NCBI GenBank assembly: GCA_016875475.1
Contig: VGRB01000004.1
Span: 1-38,217, forward strand
Reading direction: 5' to 3'
Length of the DNA stretch: 38,217 nt
Source of the DNA: Deltaproteobacteria bacterium
GTDB lineage: Bacteria > Myxococcota_A > UBA9042 > DTJE01
Of this stretch, positions 17,312 through 24,705 are shown in pieces. How positions within the stretch are numbered: position 1 is the first letter of the stretch; every line of letters begins with the position of its first letter. The notes below the pieces were generated by a model. The model did not search any database and had not been told where the DNA came from. It saw nothing but the letters and a program-made list of their open reading frames with translations. The translations under genes and the position numbers were made by a program.

Positions 17312-17380
17312 ACGGCCCGCCCCCGGCCGCAGGCCACCCACGATCCGTTCGCGGATGCGCCGGCGGGCGGGTTCGTTCCG

Positions 17381-17409
17381 TTGCGTTCGCGGCGCTCGCG
17401 CGCTACGCT
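17381..17409 (+). promoter_or_regulatory. Weak promoter candidate for the Sm-like gene
   Basis: TTGCGT (17381-17386) and TACGCT (17404-17409) are 17 bases apart. The match is poor, but it is the best pair between the hairpin at 17289 and the start codon at 17430. Confidence 0.25.
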
Positions 17410-17429
17410 GGCACCGGAGAGGTGGGGCG

Positions 17430-18347
17430 ATGCACGAGGAGGCGACCGTGAGCGAAAGGAACGATGGCGGGTCTCCGCCCGGATCCGGGGGCGGACCGCC
17501 GCACGGGGACGGAGCGCAGCGCGCAGGCGTGGGGGGGCCGAGGCGGGAGGGCGGCAGGCCCCCGGGCCGCGGACCGGAGCGCGGTCGGGCGACCCACCCG
17601 CCGCGGAGCCCGGCGGGCGCCAAGGCGACGCCGGAGGAGAAGGCCAAGGCCCAGCAGGTCGTCGAGCGCTCGGGGATCCCGCTCCCGCAGGCGATCCTGG
17701 TCGTGCGCGGGCAGGTCACGCTGAACGACGTCCTGAAGGAGATGCTCGCGCGCGAGAAGGTGGAGAAGCTGGTCAAGGAGGGGTTCGACCGCAGCCTCGC
17801 GGGCCAGGTCGCGCACGGCCGCCTGGACCTGGAGCGGGCCCGGCGGATCCAGAAGGTCTGGACGACCCAGAACGCGTCATTCCACTCGGACCGCATGAAG
17901 GACCTGCCGGTCGGCGCGCCGGTCATGGTGTCCCTGTTCGACGCCGGCGCGGTACGTGGCCTCGTGCAGGACGTGTCGCGCTACGACCTCGTGCTCCGGA
18001 CCGAGGCCGGGCCCGAGCCGGTGACGGTCAAGAAGCACGACATCAAGTTCTACTGCGCGCTCGGCTACGCGGACCGCGTGCTGGCGTCGGTCGGACGCGA
18101 CGCCGAGGTGGCCGCGCTCGGGCTGAAGGCCAGCACGAGCCTGGCCGATCGCTTCCGGCCCGAGGACGCGCTGGTGCTCCAGTGGGTCCCGTCCGCCGCG
18201 CCGAAGCGCCTCGTGCTGCGGGACGGCGACGCGCTTACCGGCGTGCCGGTGCGGATCGCGAGGTACGAGATCGAGCTGGACGTAGGCGACGGCGCGACCG
18301 TGTGCGTGCTGACCCACGCGCTGCTCCGGGAGCGGCCGTTCGTGTAG
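17430..18347 (+). CDS. Protein with two Hfq/Sm-like segments and a disordered basic N-terminus
   Basis: The first 65 residues of this 305-residue protein are Gly/Pro/Arg-rich and probably disordered. Residues 68-150 are helical. Residues 162-208 resemble an Hfq/Sm core: PVMVSLFDAGAVRGLVQDV, then SRYDLVLRTEAG, and VTVKKHDIKFY in place of the Hfq KHAI motif. Residues 258-300 repeat the pattern less well: RLVLRDGDALTGVPVRIARYEIELDVGDG ending THALL. (Each quoted part is read directly; the Sm assignment is my inference.) An RNA-binding role is therefore plausible. The ATG at 17430 follows GGAGAGGTGGGG; a GTG at 17448 is an alternative. No partner genes adjoin. Confidence is high for the gene and moderate for the fold. 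Confidence 0.75.
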   Translation: MHEEATVSERNDGGSPPGSGGGPPHGDGAQRAGVGGPRREGGRPPGRGPERGRATHPPRSPAGAKATPEEKAKAQQVVERSGIPLPQAILVVRGQVTLNDVLKEMLAREKVEKLVKEGFDRSLAGQVAHGRLDLERARRIQKVWTTQNASFHSDRMKDLPVGAPVMVSLFDAGAVRGLVQDVSRYDLVLRTEAGPEPVTVKKHDIKFYCALGYADRVLASVGRDAEVAALGLKASTSLADRFRPEDALVLQWVPSAAPKRLVLRDGDALTGVPVRIARYEIELDVGDGATVCVLTHALLRERPFV

Positions 18348-18396
18348 AGCGCGCCGCGCCTCGGCGCGGCGCGCTCGGCGGCCGCAAGGCGGCCGC
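18346..18396. repeat. 51-bp double-hairpin element, copy 1
   Basis: This copy begins at the stop codon of the Sm-like gene. It consists of a 14-bp palindrome (GAGCGCGCCGCGCC, TC loop, and its complement) followed by an 8-bp hairpin (GCGGCCGC, AAG, GCGGCCGC). It matches copy 2 at 18565-18615 except for three adjacent bases in the first loop region. It may act as a terminator for the upstream gene. Confidence 0.85.
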
Positions 18397-18564
18397 GCAA
18401 GGGGGGTGGCCCGCGCCCCGCATCGCGGGGCGGCGGGCAGGGGGGCGCGCCGCGCCCCCCTCCGATCGATGCCCCGGGCGCCTGCCGGGGTCCGGGGCGT
18501 GGGGTACGCATCTCGACGGGGGTCGTTCGGGACCGCCTGCCGCGCGGGCCGGGCGACAGAGCGG
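18397..18564. other. GC-rich non-coding spacer between the two double-hairpin copies
   Basis: No gene is supported here. The spacer holds further G- and C-run palindromes, for example GCCCCGCATCGCGGGGC around 18415-18431, and a GGGGCG-rich stretch. Together with the flanking copies it forms the 300-base gap between the Sm-like gene and priA. Confidence 0.6.
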
Positions 18565-18615
18565 AGAGCGCGCCGCGCTGGGGCGCGGCGCGCTCGGCGG
18601 CCGCAAGGCGGCCGC
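18565..18615. repeat. 51-bp double-hairpin element, copy 2
   Basis: This is the same orientation and layout as copy 1 and starts 219 bases later. The first hairpin has TGG where copy 1 has CTC; the second hairpin is identical. It ends 32 bases before the priA start codon. Confidence 0.85.
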
Positions 18616-18647
18616 CGCACGGCCGAGGTCATGGTAGATTCCCGGGC

Positions 18648-20870
18648 ATGGCCGACCACCACGTCGCGGACGTCCTGCTCCTGCTCCCCCTTGCCCAGCT
18701 CTACACGTACTCGATCCCGGAGCGGCTGCGGGGCAAGGTCCGGCGCGGCGTGCAGGTCGACTGCCCGGTCCGGACGCGGCGCGCCCACGGGCTCGTGCTG
18801 AAGGTCAGGCCGCCGTCGCCGGCGGACCCGCCGCTCGTGGACGTGGCCGAGGTCGTGACCACCCGCCCGCCGTGGCCCGAGGACCTGCTGGAGCTGCTCG
18901 ACTTCGTCTCGACGTACTACGTCGCGCGCATCGGGCAGGTCGCTCGGGCCGCGATGCCGTCCCTGTTCGCGCGCCGGTCGCCGAAGCCCGAGGCCTGGGT
19001 GCGGATCGCGACCCGGCCGGACAAGCTCCCGCGGTCGCCGAAGGACGTCCTGGTGCTGGAGGCGGTCGAGGCGGCCGGGCGGCTCGAGCTGCCGGCGGCG
19101 CGCGTCCTGGTCCCCGGCGGAGCGGACGTGGTGAAGAGGCTGCTCGCGCGGGGGTTCCTGGCGATCGAGGAGGAGGAGGCGACACCCGCGCCGGCCCCGG
19201 CCGCGGCGGCGCCCGTCGTGGTCCGGCCGGAGCCGACCACGGACCAGGCCGCGGTGCTCGCGCAGATCGGGGGCGCGATCGGCAACGGCTACAAGGCGTT
19301 CCTGCTGCACGGCGTGACCGGGTCGGGCAAGACCGAGGTCTACTTCCGGGCCATCGAGCAGGTGGTCGCGGCGGGCAGGGGCGCGATCGTGCTCGTGCCG
19401 GAGATCGCGCTGACGGTCGAGCTGAGGCGCCACATCGAGGCGCGGTTCGGCGGGATCGTCGCGGTCCTCCACTCCGCGATGGCGCAGGGGCAGCGCGCGG
19501 CGGCGTGGGACGCGGCCCTTGCCGGACGCATGCGGATCGTGGTCGGTCCGCGGTCCGCGGTGTTCGCACCCGTCCGCGACCTCGGGCTGGTCGTCGTGGA
19601 CGAGGAGCACGAAACCACCTACAAGCAGGAGGAGGGCCTCCGGTACAACGCTCGCGACGTGGCGATGGTCCGCGCGAAGATGGCCGGCTGCCCTGTGGTC
19701 CTGGGCTCCGCGACCCCTTCGCTCGAGACGTTCCAGAACGCCCACGCCGGCAAGGTGACCTACCTGTCCATGCCGCACCGGGTCCGCGAGCGGCCGATGC
19801 CCGAGGTCCGGTTCGTGGACCTGCGCTACGAGCCGCCGGTCGGCGCGGAGCGCCTGTTCTCGCGACCGCTGCTGGACGCCCTCTCCGCGACGATCGGGCG
19901 CGGCGAATCCGCGATCCTGTTCATCAACCGGCGGGGGTTCGGCCGGTTCGTGGTCTGCTCGGCGTGCGGCGCCCCGATCTCCTGCCCGAACTGCTCGATC
20001 ACGCTGACGCACCACGTGAAGCCGGACCGGCTGGCGTGCCACTATTGCGATCACCAGGTGCCCGTCCCGGAACGGTGCCCGGGCTGCGGGTCGTCCGAGG
20101 TCGCGATCTACGGGTTCGGGACCGAGCGCGTGGAGGACGAGGTCGGGCGTCTCGTGCGCGGCGTCCGGTGCGCGCGGCTGGACGCGGACACCGCGTCCGC
20201 CGGGGGGATCGACGCGATCCTGGCGGGCTTCCGGCGGGGCGACTCGAACGTGCTGGTCGGGACGCAGATCGTCGCGAAGGGGCACGACTTTCCGATGGTG
20301 ACGCTCGTGGGCGTGCTGCTCGCCGAGCAGTCGCTCGCGTTCCCGGACTTCCGCGCGGCCGAGCGCACGTTCCAGCTCCTGACCCAGGTCGCGGGGCGGG
20401 CGGGGCGGGGCGAGACCCCGGGGCAGGTCGTCATCCAGACGTTCGAGCCCGGCCAGTACGCCCTGCGCTTCGCCGCGGCGCACGACTTCCTCGGGTTCGC
20501 GGTCGTCGAGAACCGCATCCGGCGCGAGCGCGGCTACCCCCCCCACTCGCACCTGGCCGCCATCGAGGTCTCGTCGCCTGACCCGGCAGAGGCGTCGCGC
20601 GCGGCGGACGAGGTGCGCGACTACCTCGACCAGTTCCTGACGCTCGAGGGCGCGGGAACGCGGGGTGGACCGGCCGCCGCATCGGCGATCCTCGGCCCGG
20701 CGCTCGCCGCGATCGAGCGCATCAAGGGACGCACGCGGATGCAGGTCCTCGTGAAGACGCGCCGGCGCGCCGCACTGAACCGCGCCTTGTGGCGCCTGTA
20801 CAAGCTGGTCGGCCCCGGCCGCGGCCGCACCCGGATCCGGATCGACGTGGACCCGGTCAGCCTGCTGTGA
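18648..20870 (+). CDS. priA: PriA, primosomal replication restart helicase
   Basis: PriA recognises stalled forks and reloads the replicative helicase. The 740-residue product has the family length and order: an N-terminal 3'-DNA-binding domain, a linker, then the helicase core with Walker A GVTGSGKTEVYF, the DEEH Walker B followed by TTYKQEEGLRYNARD, the zinc-binding insert with paired CxxC motifs (CSACG, CPNC, CHYC, CPGC), and motifs V-VI (VGTQIVAKGHDF, QVAGRAGRG). The start ATG has no good ribosome site; a TAGATT element ends seven bases before it, so the message could be leaderless. Two double-hairpin repeats lie upstream. Confidence 0.96.
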   Translation: MADHHVADVLLLLPLAQLYTYSIPERLRGKVRRGVQVDCPVRTRRAHGLVLKVRPPSPADPPLVDVAEVVTTRPPWPEDLLELLDFVSTYYVARIGQVARAAMPSLFARRSPKPEAWVRIATRPDKLPRSPKDVLVLEAVEAAGRLELPAARVLVPGGADVVKRLLARGFLAIEEEEATPAPAPAAAAPVVVRPEPTTDQAAVLAQIGGAIGNGYKAFLLHGVTGSGKTEVYFRAIEQVVAAGRGAIVLVPEIALTVELRRHIEARFGGIVAVLHSAMAQGQRAAAWDAALAGRMRIVVGPRSAVFAPVRDLGLVVVDEEHETTYKQEEGLRYNARDVAMVRAKMAGCPVVLGSATPSLETFQNAHAGKVTYLSMPHRVRERPMPEVRFVDLRYEPPVGAERLFSRPLLDALSATIGRGESAILFINRRGFGRFVVCSACGAPISCPNCSITLTHHVKPDRLACHYCDHQVPVPERCPGCGSSEVAIYGFGTERVEDEVGRLVRGVRCARLDADTASAGGIDAILAGFRRGDSNVLVGTQIVAKGHDFPMVTLVGVLLAEQSLAFPDFRAAERTFQLLTQVAGRAGRGETPGQVVIQTFEPGQYALRFAAAHDFLGFAVVENRIRRERGYPPHSHLAAIEVSSPDPAEASRAADEVRDYLDQFLTLEGAGTRGGPAAASAILGPALAAIERIKGRTRMQVLVKTRRRAALNRALWRLYKLVGPGRGRTRIRIDVDPVSLL

Positions 20871-20872
20871 GG

Positions 20873-20951
20873 CCCCCCCGCGGGCCCGTCCGATCCGTCC
20901 GCGGCGGACCGCGGCGAAGGCAACGTCGCGGTCCGAGGGCCCGCGGGGGGG
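20873..20951. terminator. Nested hairpin between convergent priA and radical SAM gene
   Basis: A 15-bp outer stem (seven C, then GCGGGCCC at 20873-20887, pairing with 20937-20951) encloses a 9-bp stem (CGGACCGCG at 20905-20913, with 20927-20935). The layout closely parallels the element at 11178-11259: a C-run/G-run outer stem with an inner hairpin and no T tract. Confidence 0.7.
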
Positions 20952-20970
20952 GGCCGGTTCCAGACCCGCG

Positions 20971-22245
20971 TCACCGGGCGCGCCGCCTGGCGATCACGAC
21001 CGACCTGACCGGGGGATTGAAGTAGCCGAACCGGAGCCCCGGCACGGCCGCGCGCATCCCGGCCATGGCCGCGGACAGGCCGACCGGCTCGCCGTGGTCC
21101 CGGCCGACGACGTCCAGGTAGACGTCGGGGTCGATGTTCAGGTTGCGCATCTGGACGAAGTCCGCGCCGCACGCGCGAAGGCCGTCCGTGGTCGCGGCGA
21201 GGTCCGCGTCCGTGTCGGAAACCCCTGGGAACACCAGGAGGTTCACCGACACCCACCCCCCGGTTGCGCGGACCGTGCGGCCCGACTCGATCACGTCCGC
21301 GAGCGCGTAGCCGTGCGGCCGGTAGTACGCGTCGTAGGTGGGCCTCCGGAAGCTGTTCACGGACAGGCGGATCGAGTCGAGCCCCGCCTCGCACAGCCGC
21401 GCCACCGCGTCGGGCCGGCTGCCGTTCGTGTTCAGGTTGACCGTGCCCGAGCGGGTGCGGCGGCGGATCAGCCGGACCGCCTCGACCAGCACGTCGGCGA
21501 CCGTCAGGGGCTCGCCCTCGCAGCCCTGCCCGAACGACACGACCGGCCGCGGGACCCGGCCGATGTGCAGGCAGGCGACCTCGGCGATCTCGTCGGGGGT
21601 GGGCGTGAACGCGATGCGGTCATGGGGCGCGCACACGCCCGCGGCCGGCGCGAGCGACAGGCACCCGGCGCAGCGCGAGTTGCAGGCGCGCGCCGTCGGG
21701 AGGGGGCACTCCTCGCGCGCCAGGAAGAAGTTCTGCGCGGCGCGGCAACCGTAGACAAGGGCGCAGTGCTCGAGGTGCGCGACCAGCCGGTTCGCGGGCA
21801 TGGACCGGCAGAGCGACTTCGCGCGCCGGCCGATCTCGCGGCGGTCGAACCGGCGCGGGTCCTGGCGGTTCGACCGGTCCACGCGCACGGCCGTGGTCCA
21901 GAACCGGCCGCGGCGCCACCCGATCGGCGCGTACGCGTAGAGCGGGAGCGCGGGCGCGTCCGGTCCCTTCACCGCCGCGGGGTGCCCGAGCCGCAGCCAC
22001 GCCGGGCTGGCGAAGGCGGACACCGCGGTCACGCCGCGGACCACCTCGGGGCCGCCGGTCTCGGGGTGGATCCCGAGGGGCTCGCGGCCGGCGAGGAGAT
22101 AGACGTCGCTCCCCGCGGGCAGCGGGACCAGCTCGTCCTCCCTGGGCGGTCGCACGCGGCGGCCGTCGAACACGGCCATGCGGTAGAACGGGTGGTCGAA
22201 CATCCCGCCGCGGGAGTCGCAGGACATCAGGGCCGGAGCGTTCAT
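20971..22245 (-). CDS. Radical SAM protein with extra N-terminal cysteines
   Basis: The 424-residue product has the radical SAM cluster motif late in the chain (C188-x3-C192-x2-C195, in ACNSRCAGC). It is followed by the GGEP-like SFGQGCEGEPL and the LNTNGSRPDAVARLCEAGLDSIRLSVNS strand-helix (quoted across motifs; the family pattern is clear). The first 185 residues are unusual and include C146, C161, C167 and C180, which could hold another cluster. The start overlaps the rlmB stop by four bases (ATGA), so it is translationally coupled to rlmB. The substrate is unknown. PflA- or AmrS-like activases share the core motifs, but the long N-terminal domain differs. Confidence 0.88.
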   Translation of the reverse strand: MNAPALMSCDSRGGMFDHPFYRMAVFDGRRVRPPREDELVPLPAGSDVYLLAGREPLGIHPETGGPEVVRGVTAVSAFASPAWLRLGHPAAVKGPDAPALPLYAYAPIGWRRGRFWTTAVRVDRSNRQDPRRFDRREIGRRAKSLCRSMPANRLVAHLEHCALVYGCRAAQNFFLAREECPLPTARACNSRCAGCLSLAPAAGVCAPHDRIAFTPTPDEIAEVACLHIGRVPRPVVSFGQGCEGEPLTVADVLVEAVRLIRRRTRSGTVNLNTNGSRPDAVARLCEAGLDSIRLSVNSFRRPTYDAYYRPHGYALADVIESGRTVRATGGWVSVNLLVFPGVSDTDADLAATTDGLRACGADFVQMRNLNIDPDVYLDVVGRDHGEPVGLSAAMAGMRAAVPGLRFGYFNPPVRSVVIARRRAR

Positions 22246-23006
22246 CGGGCGCCGCCCCGGGCCGCCATCGCGACGGTCAGCGCGTGGAGCAGCACGCCCG
22301 CGGCCACGCCCACGTTCAGGGACTCGAACCCGCCGGGCGAGGGCACGGTGACGAGCGCGTCGCACGACTCGCGGACGAGCCTGCGCACGCCCTCGGACTC
22401 GGACCCGACCACGAGCAGGACCGGGCCGCGCGGCAGGGGCATGGCCCCGGGCGGGACGCCGCCGTCCGCAACCGCGGCGACCGCGAAGAAGCCGGCGTCC
22501 TTGCAGGCGCGCACGGTCCGCGCGAGGTTGACCACGCGGGCCACCGGCACCCGGCCCGCCGCGCCGGCCGAGGCGCGCACCGCGGCGGGCGACACAGGCG
22601 CGGAGCGATCCTGGGGCAGCAGCACGCCGCGCACGCCGAAGAAGGCGGCGGACCGGAGGATCGACCCGAGGTTCTGCGGGTCCTGGACCTGGTCGAGCGC
22701 GAGCAGGACCCCGTCGCCGTGGGCGGCCGCGGCCTCGATCGTCGCGTCGTCGTCCGCATACAGATAGGCGGCGACGCGCGCCGCGATGCCCTGGAACGGG
22801 CGACCGCGCGACAGATCGCGGAACGCCTGGGGGGGGAGGAGGCGGACCGGCAGGCCGGCGGCCTTCGCGCGGTCGGCAAGCACGCGCGCGCCCGGACCGG
22901 AGCCGCCGTCGAGCAGCACCTCGCGCACGCGCCCCGCGCCCGCGAGCGCCTCCTCCACGGAATGGAGGCCCCAGATCAGGTCCTCGGTGGGATCGCGGCG
23001 AGTCAC
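22242..23006 (-). CDS. rlmB: RlmB-like 23S rRNA 2'-O-ribose methyltransferase (SpoU/TrmH family)
   Basis: Enzymes of this family methylate ribose 2'-OH groups in rRNA (G2251 for RlmB) or tRNA with SAM, using a trefoil-knot SPOUT fold. The 254-residue product has the N-terminal substrate-binding domain (IWGLHSVEEAL) and the SpoU motifs: LDQVQDPQNLGSILRSA (motif 1), VVGSESEGV (motif 2) and VPSPGGFESLNVGVAAGVLL (motif 3). Length matches RlmB. The GTG start at 23006 overlaps the stop of the upstream gene. Other TrmH-type targets cannot be excluded from sequence alone. Confidence 0.9.
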   Translation of the reverse strand: MTRRDPTEDLIWGLHSVEEALAGAGRVREVLLDGGSGPGARVLADRAKAAGLPVRLLPPQAFRDLSRGRPFQGIAARVAAYLYADDDATIEAAAAHGDGVLLALDQVQDPQNLGSILRSAAFFGVRGVLLPQDRSAPVSPAAVRASAGAAGRVPVARVVNLARTVRACKDAGFFAVAAVADGGVPPGAMPLPRGPVLLVVGSESEGVRRLVRESCDALVTVPSPGGFESLNVGVAAGVLLHALTVAMAARGGAR

Positions 23007-23545
23007 TTCCACATTACCCGGAGCTTGCGCATGGCGACGGACACCGCGTCCGTGAGGTCGCGGTGAAGCTCGGCGGGCTCCACGATGAACGCCTCGACGC
23101 CCCCGGAGGTCTCGTCGGCGCCGAACACGCGGATCAGCTCCTCCAGGAACAGCTCCATGCGGGGCCGTGCGGCCATCCCGGTCAGGGGCGAGCCGGGCAG
23201 CGAGGTCACGAACGAGGAGGTCCGGAGCTTGTGCAGCGAGTCCGCCACGAACCACGACGCCTCGCGCGCGCGGGCGGGCGAGAACTCCGCGAGCCTGCCC
23301 ATCCCGTAGGCGCACACGCGCGACGCGGGCAGGCGGCCGTAGGCCGGGAGCAGGACGGCCTCGCGGAACCGGCCGGTCACCTGCCCTCCGACCATCAGGC
23401 GCGACAGACGGCCGCACAGGCGCCAGTCCATCAGCCCGGACACGCCTCGGGGGGGGCGCTCCTCCTCGAACACGGACACCACGACCGTGTCCGCGGTCAC
23501 GCGGTCGATCTGGTGGAGGTCCGGCCTGAGGAACTGGATCTTCAT
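23003..23545 (-). CDS. Stand-alone leucyl aminopeptidase N-terminal-like (macro-like) domain protein
   Basis: The 180-residue protein resembles the N-terminal domain of M17 leucyl aminopeptidases: the opening strand (DTVVVSVFEEERPP), then GLMDWRLCGRLSRLMVGGQVTG, and PASRVCAYGMGRLAEF. The catalytic M17 domain and its metal ligands are absent. The M17 N-domain is related to macro domains, so ligand binding or a regulatory role is possible. The start is taken at MKIQFLRPD; a longer frame adds 13 residues and would overlap the hairpin region. It lies between nusB and rlmB and overlaps rlmB by four bases. Confidence 0.78.
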   Translation of the reverse strand: MKIQFLRPDLHQIDRVTADTVVVSVFEEERPPRGVSGLMDWRLCGRLSRLMVGGQVTGRFREAVLLPAYGRLPASRVCAYGMGRLAEFSPARAREASWFVADSLHKLRTSSFVTSLPGSPLTGMAARPRMELFLEELIRVFGADETSGGVEAFIVEPAELHRDLTDAVSVAMRKLRVMWK

Positions 23546-23592
23546 GCTTCCCCCCGGACGCCTCAGCCGCGAAGTAGGCTGCAAGCGTCCGC

Positions 23593-23628
23593 AGCCGGAC
23601 GGCTTCAGTCCGTCCGGCTATTTTTTTT
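23593..23628 (+). terminator. Intrinsic-terminator-like hairpin with T8, antisense to nusB end
   Basis: A perfect 10-bp stem AGCCGGACGG / CCGTCCGGCT with a 7-base loop is followed on the plus strand by A and eight T. This is the only hairpin in the window with a T tract that I found. On the minus strand, the sense strand here, the order is reversed: the A8 run is the end of nusB and the hairpin starts in its stop codon, with no U tract after it. It could stop antisense transcription or stabilise the nusB 3' end. Confidence 0.6.
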
Positions 23629-24043
23629 GCGCGGGCCGCAAGATCGACCCGATCTTGTCGAGCACGCCGTTCACGAACGCGCTGGAGTCCTCGGACCCGA
23701 AGCGCTTGGACAGCTCGATCGCCTCGTTGAGCACGACCTTCAGCGGCGTCTCGGAAACGTGCAGCAGCTCGAACGTGGCGAGCCTCAGGATGTTGCGGTC
23801 CACGGTCGCCATGCGGTCGATGCGCCAGTTCAGGGACGCCTTCCGGATCAGCTCGTCCACCTCCTCGAGGTGGCTGACGACGCCCTCCATGAGCTGGGTC
23901 GCGAACGCCTTCGTGGCCTCGTCGTCCTGCTCGGCGCGGTCCTGCCAGAACACCGGGATCCCGGGATGGTCCACGGTGCGCAGGTACTCCCACATGTACA
24001 GGAGCTGGAGAGCGCACTCGCGGGCGCGGCGCCGCGTGCCCAT
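23618..24043 (-). CDS. nusB: NusB, transcription antitermination factor
   Basis: NusB binds boxA RNA with NusE (S10) in antitermination complexes on rRNA operons. The 141-residue all-helical product has the family length and conserved pieces: RRRARECALQLLYMWE at the start, RIDRMATVDRNILRLATFELLH in the middle, and VVLNEAIELSKRFGSEDSSAFVNGVLDKI at the end (parts of one continuous domain). It begins 7 bases after ribH, a very common pairing in bacteria. The last codons are an A8 run (Gln-Lys-Lys-stop). Confidence 0.95.
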   Translation of the reverse strand: MGTRRRARECALQLLYMWEYLRTVDHPGIPVFWQDRAEQDDEATKAFATQLMEGVVSHLEEVDELIRKASLNWRIDRMATVDRNILRLATFELLHVSETPLKVVLNEAIELSKRFGSEDSSAFVNGVLDKIGSILRPAQKK

Positions 24044-24050
24044 TTCGGGA

Positions 24051-24521
24051 CTACCCCTGCATCTCCTTGAGGAGATTAGCCATCTCGATGGCCGAGAGCG
24101 CGGCGTGCCAGCCCTTGTTCCCTGACTTCGTGCCCGCTCGCTCGATCGCCTGCTCGAGGTTCTCGGTCGTGAGCACGCCGAACGCGACCGGGACGCCGCT
24201 GTCGAGGGAAGCGACCGCGATCCCCTTCGACGCCTCGGCCGCCACGTAGTCGAAGTGGGGCGTGGACCCGCGCACCACGCACGCGAGGCAGATGACGGCG
24301 TCGAAGCGCCCGGATTCCGCGGCCTTCTTGGCGATCAGCGGCATCTCGAACGCGCCGGGCACCTTCATCACCTCGACCTTCTCGTCCTCGCCGTCGTGCC
24401 GGTGCAGCGCATCGAGCGCGCCCTCCAGCAGGCGGTCGGTGATGAAATGGTTGAACCGGCTCACGACGATCGCGAACCTGAGGCCGCGAGCGTTGAGCTT
24501 GCCTTCGACGATCCGGGCCAT
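24051..24521 (-). CDS. ribH: 6,7-dimethyl-8-ribityllumazine synthase
   Basis: RibH joins 3,4-dihydroxybutanone phosphate and the ribityl-pyrimidine in the penultimate step of riboflavin synthesis, usually as a 60-mer or pentamer. The 156-residue product has family length and motifs: [16 protein letters not shown] (ribityl-pyrimidine contact), [30 protein letters not shown] and the [23 protein letters not shown] segment (one continuous C-terminal region). The ATG is preceded by GGGAGG. It is first of the run ribH-nusB-M17N-like-rlmB-radical SAM. Confidence 0.96.
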   Translation of the reverse strand: MARIVEGKLNARGLRFAIVVSRFNHFITDRLLEGALDALHRHDGEDEKVEVMKVPGAFEMPLIAKKAAESGRFDAVICLACVVRGSTPHFDYVAAEASKGIAVASLDSGVPVAFGVLTTENLEQAIERAGTKSGNKGWHAALSAIEMANLLKEMQG

Positions 24522-24570
24522 CCGGGCCTCCCGATTCCTGGCAAGTGCTGCCGCCCCCGCGGCGTCCGTG

Positions 24571-24599
24571 ACATTACCCCAGGTCCCCCGTCATGGCAA
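24571..24599 (-). promoter_or_regulatory. Possible promoter of the ribH operon
   Basis: On the minus strand TTGCCA (24599-24594, five of six) is followed after 17 bases by TAATGT (24576-24571, weak). Confidence 0.35.
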
Positions 24600-24639
24600 G
24601 GCGCGCCCTCGGCCACCTCTGCTTGTTCCCGCGCCTTTC

Positions 24640-24669
24640 TTGGCGCCCGGCCCCGACGACAGCCATAAT
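24640..24669 (+). promoter_or_regulatory. Promoter candidate of the solenoid-kinase gene
   Basis: TTGGCG (24640-24645) and CATAAT (24664-24669, five of six) are 18 bases apart. The inferred start lies about 30 bases before the GTG at 24706. The same -35 (TTGGCG) and 18-base spacing recur before pilQ. Confidence 0.5.
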
Positions 24670-24705
24670 AGGCTTCCCGATCGTCCGGGGCAGGCGGGGC
24701 GGAAG

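Noticed and set aside
18397-18564. Possible structured RNA gene between the 51-bp elements
   Set aside because: The palindromes are simple GC-run hairpins, and no known RNA motif, promoter or terminator could be made out.
18635-18640. TAGATT as a -10 element giving a leaderless priA message
   Set aside because: No -35-like sequence lies at a suitable distance, so it is mentioned only as a possibility under priA.
22242-24017. A 591-codon frame extending rlmB upstream through the next two genes
   Set aside because: The conserved rlmB domain starts at about 23006; the upstream part is out of frame with the M17 N-domain-like gene and nusB.
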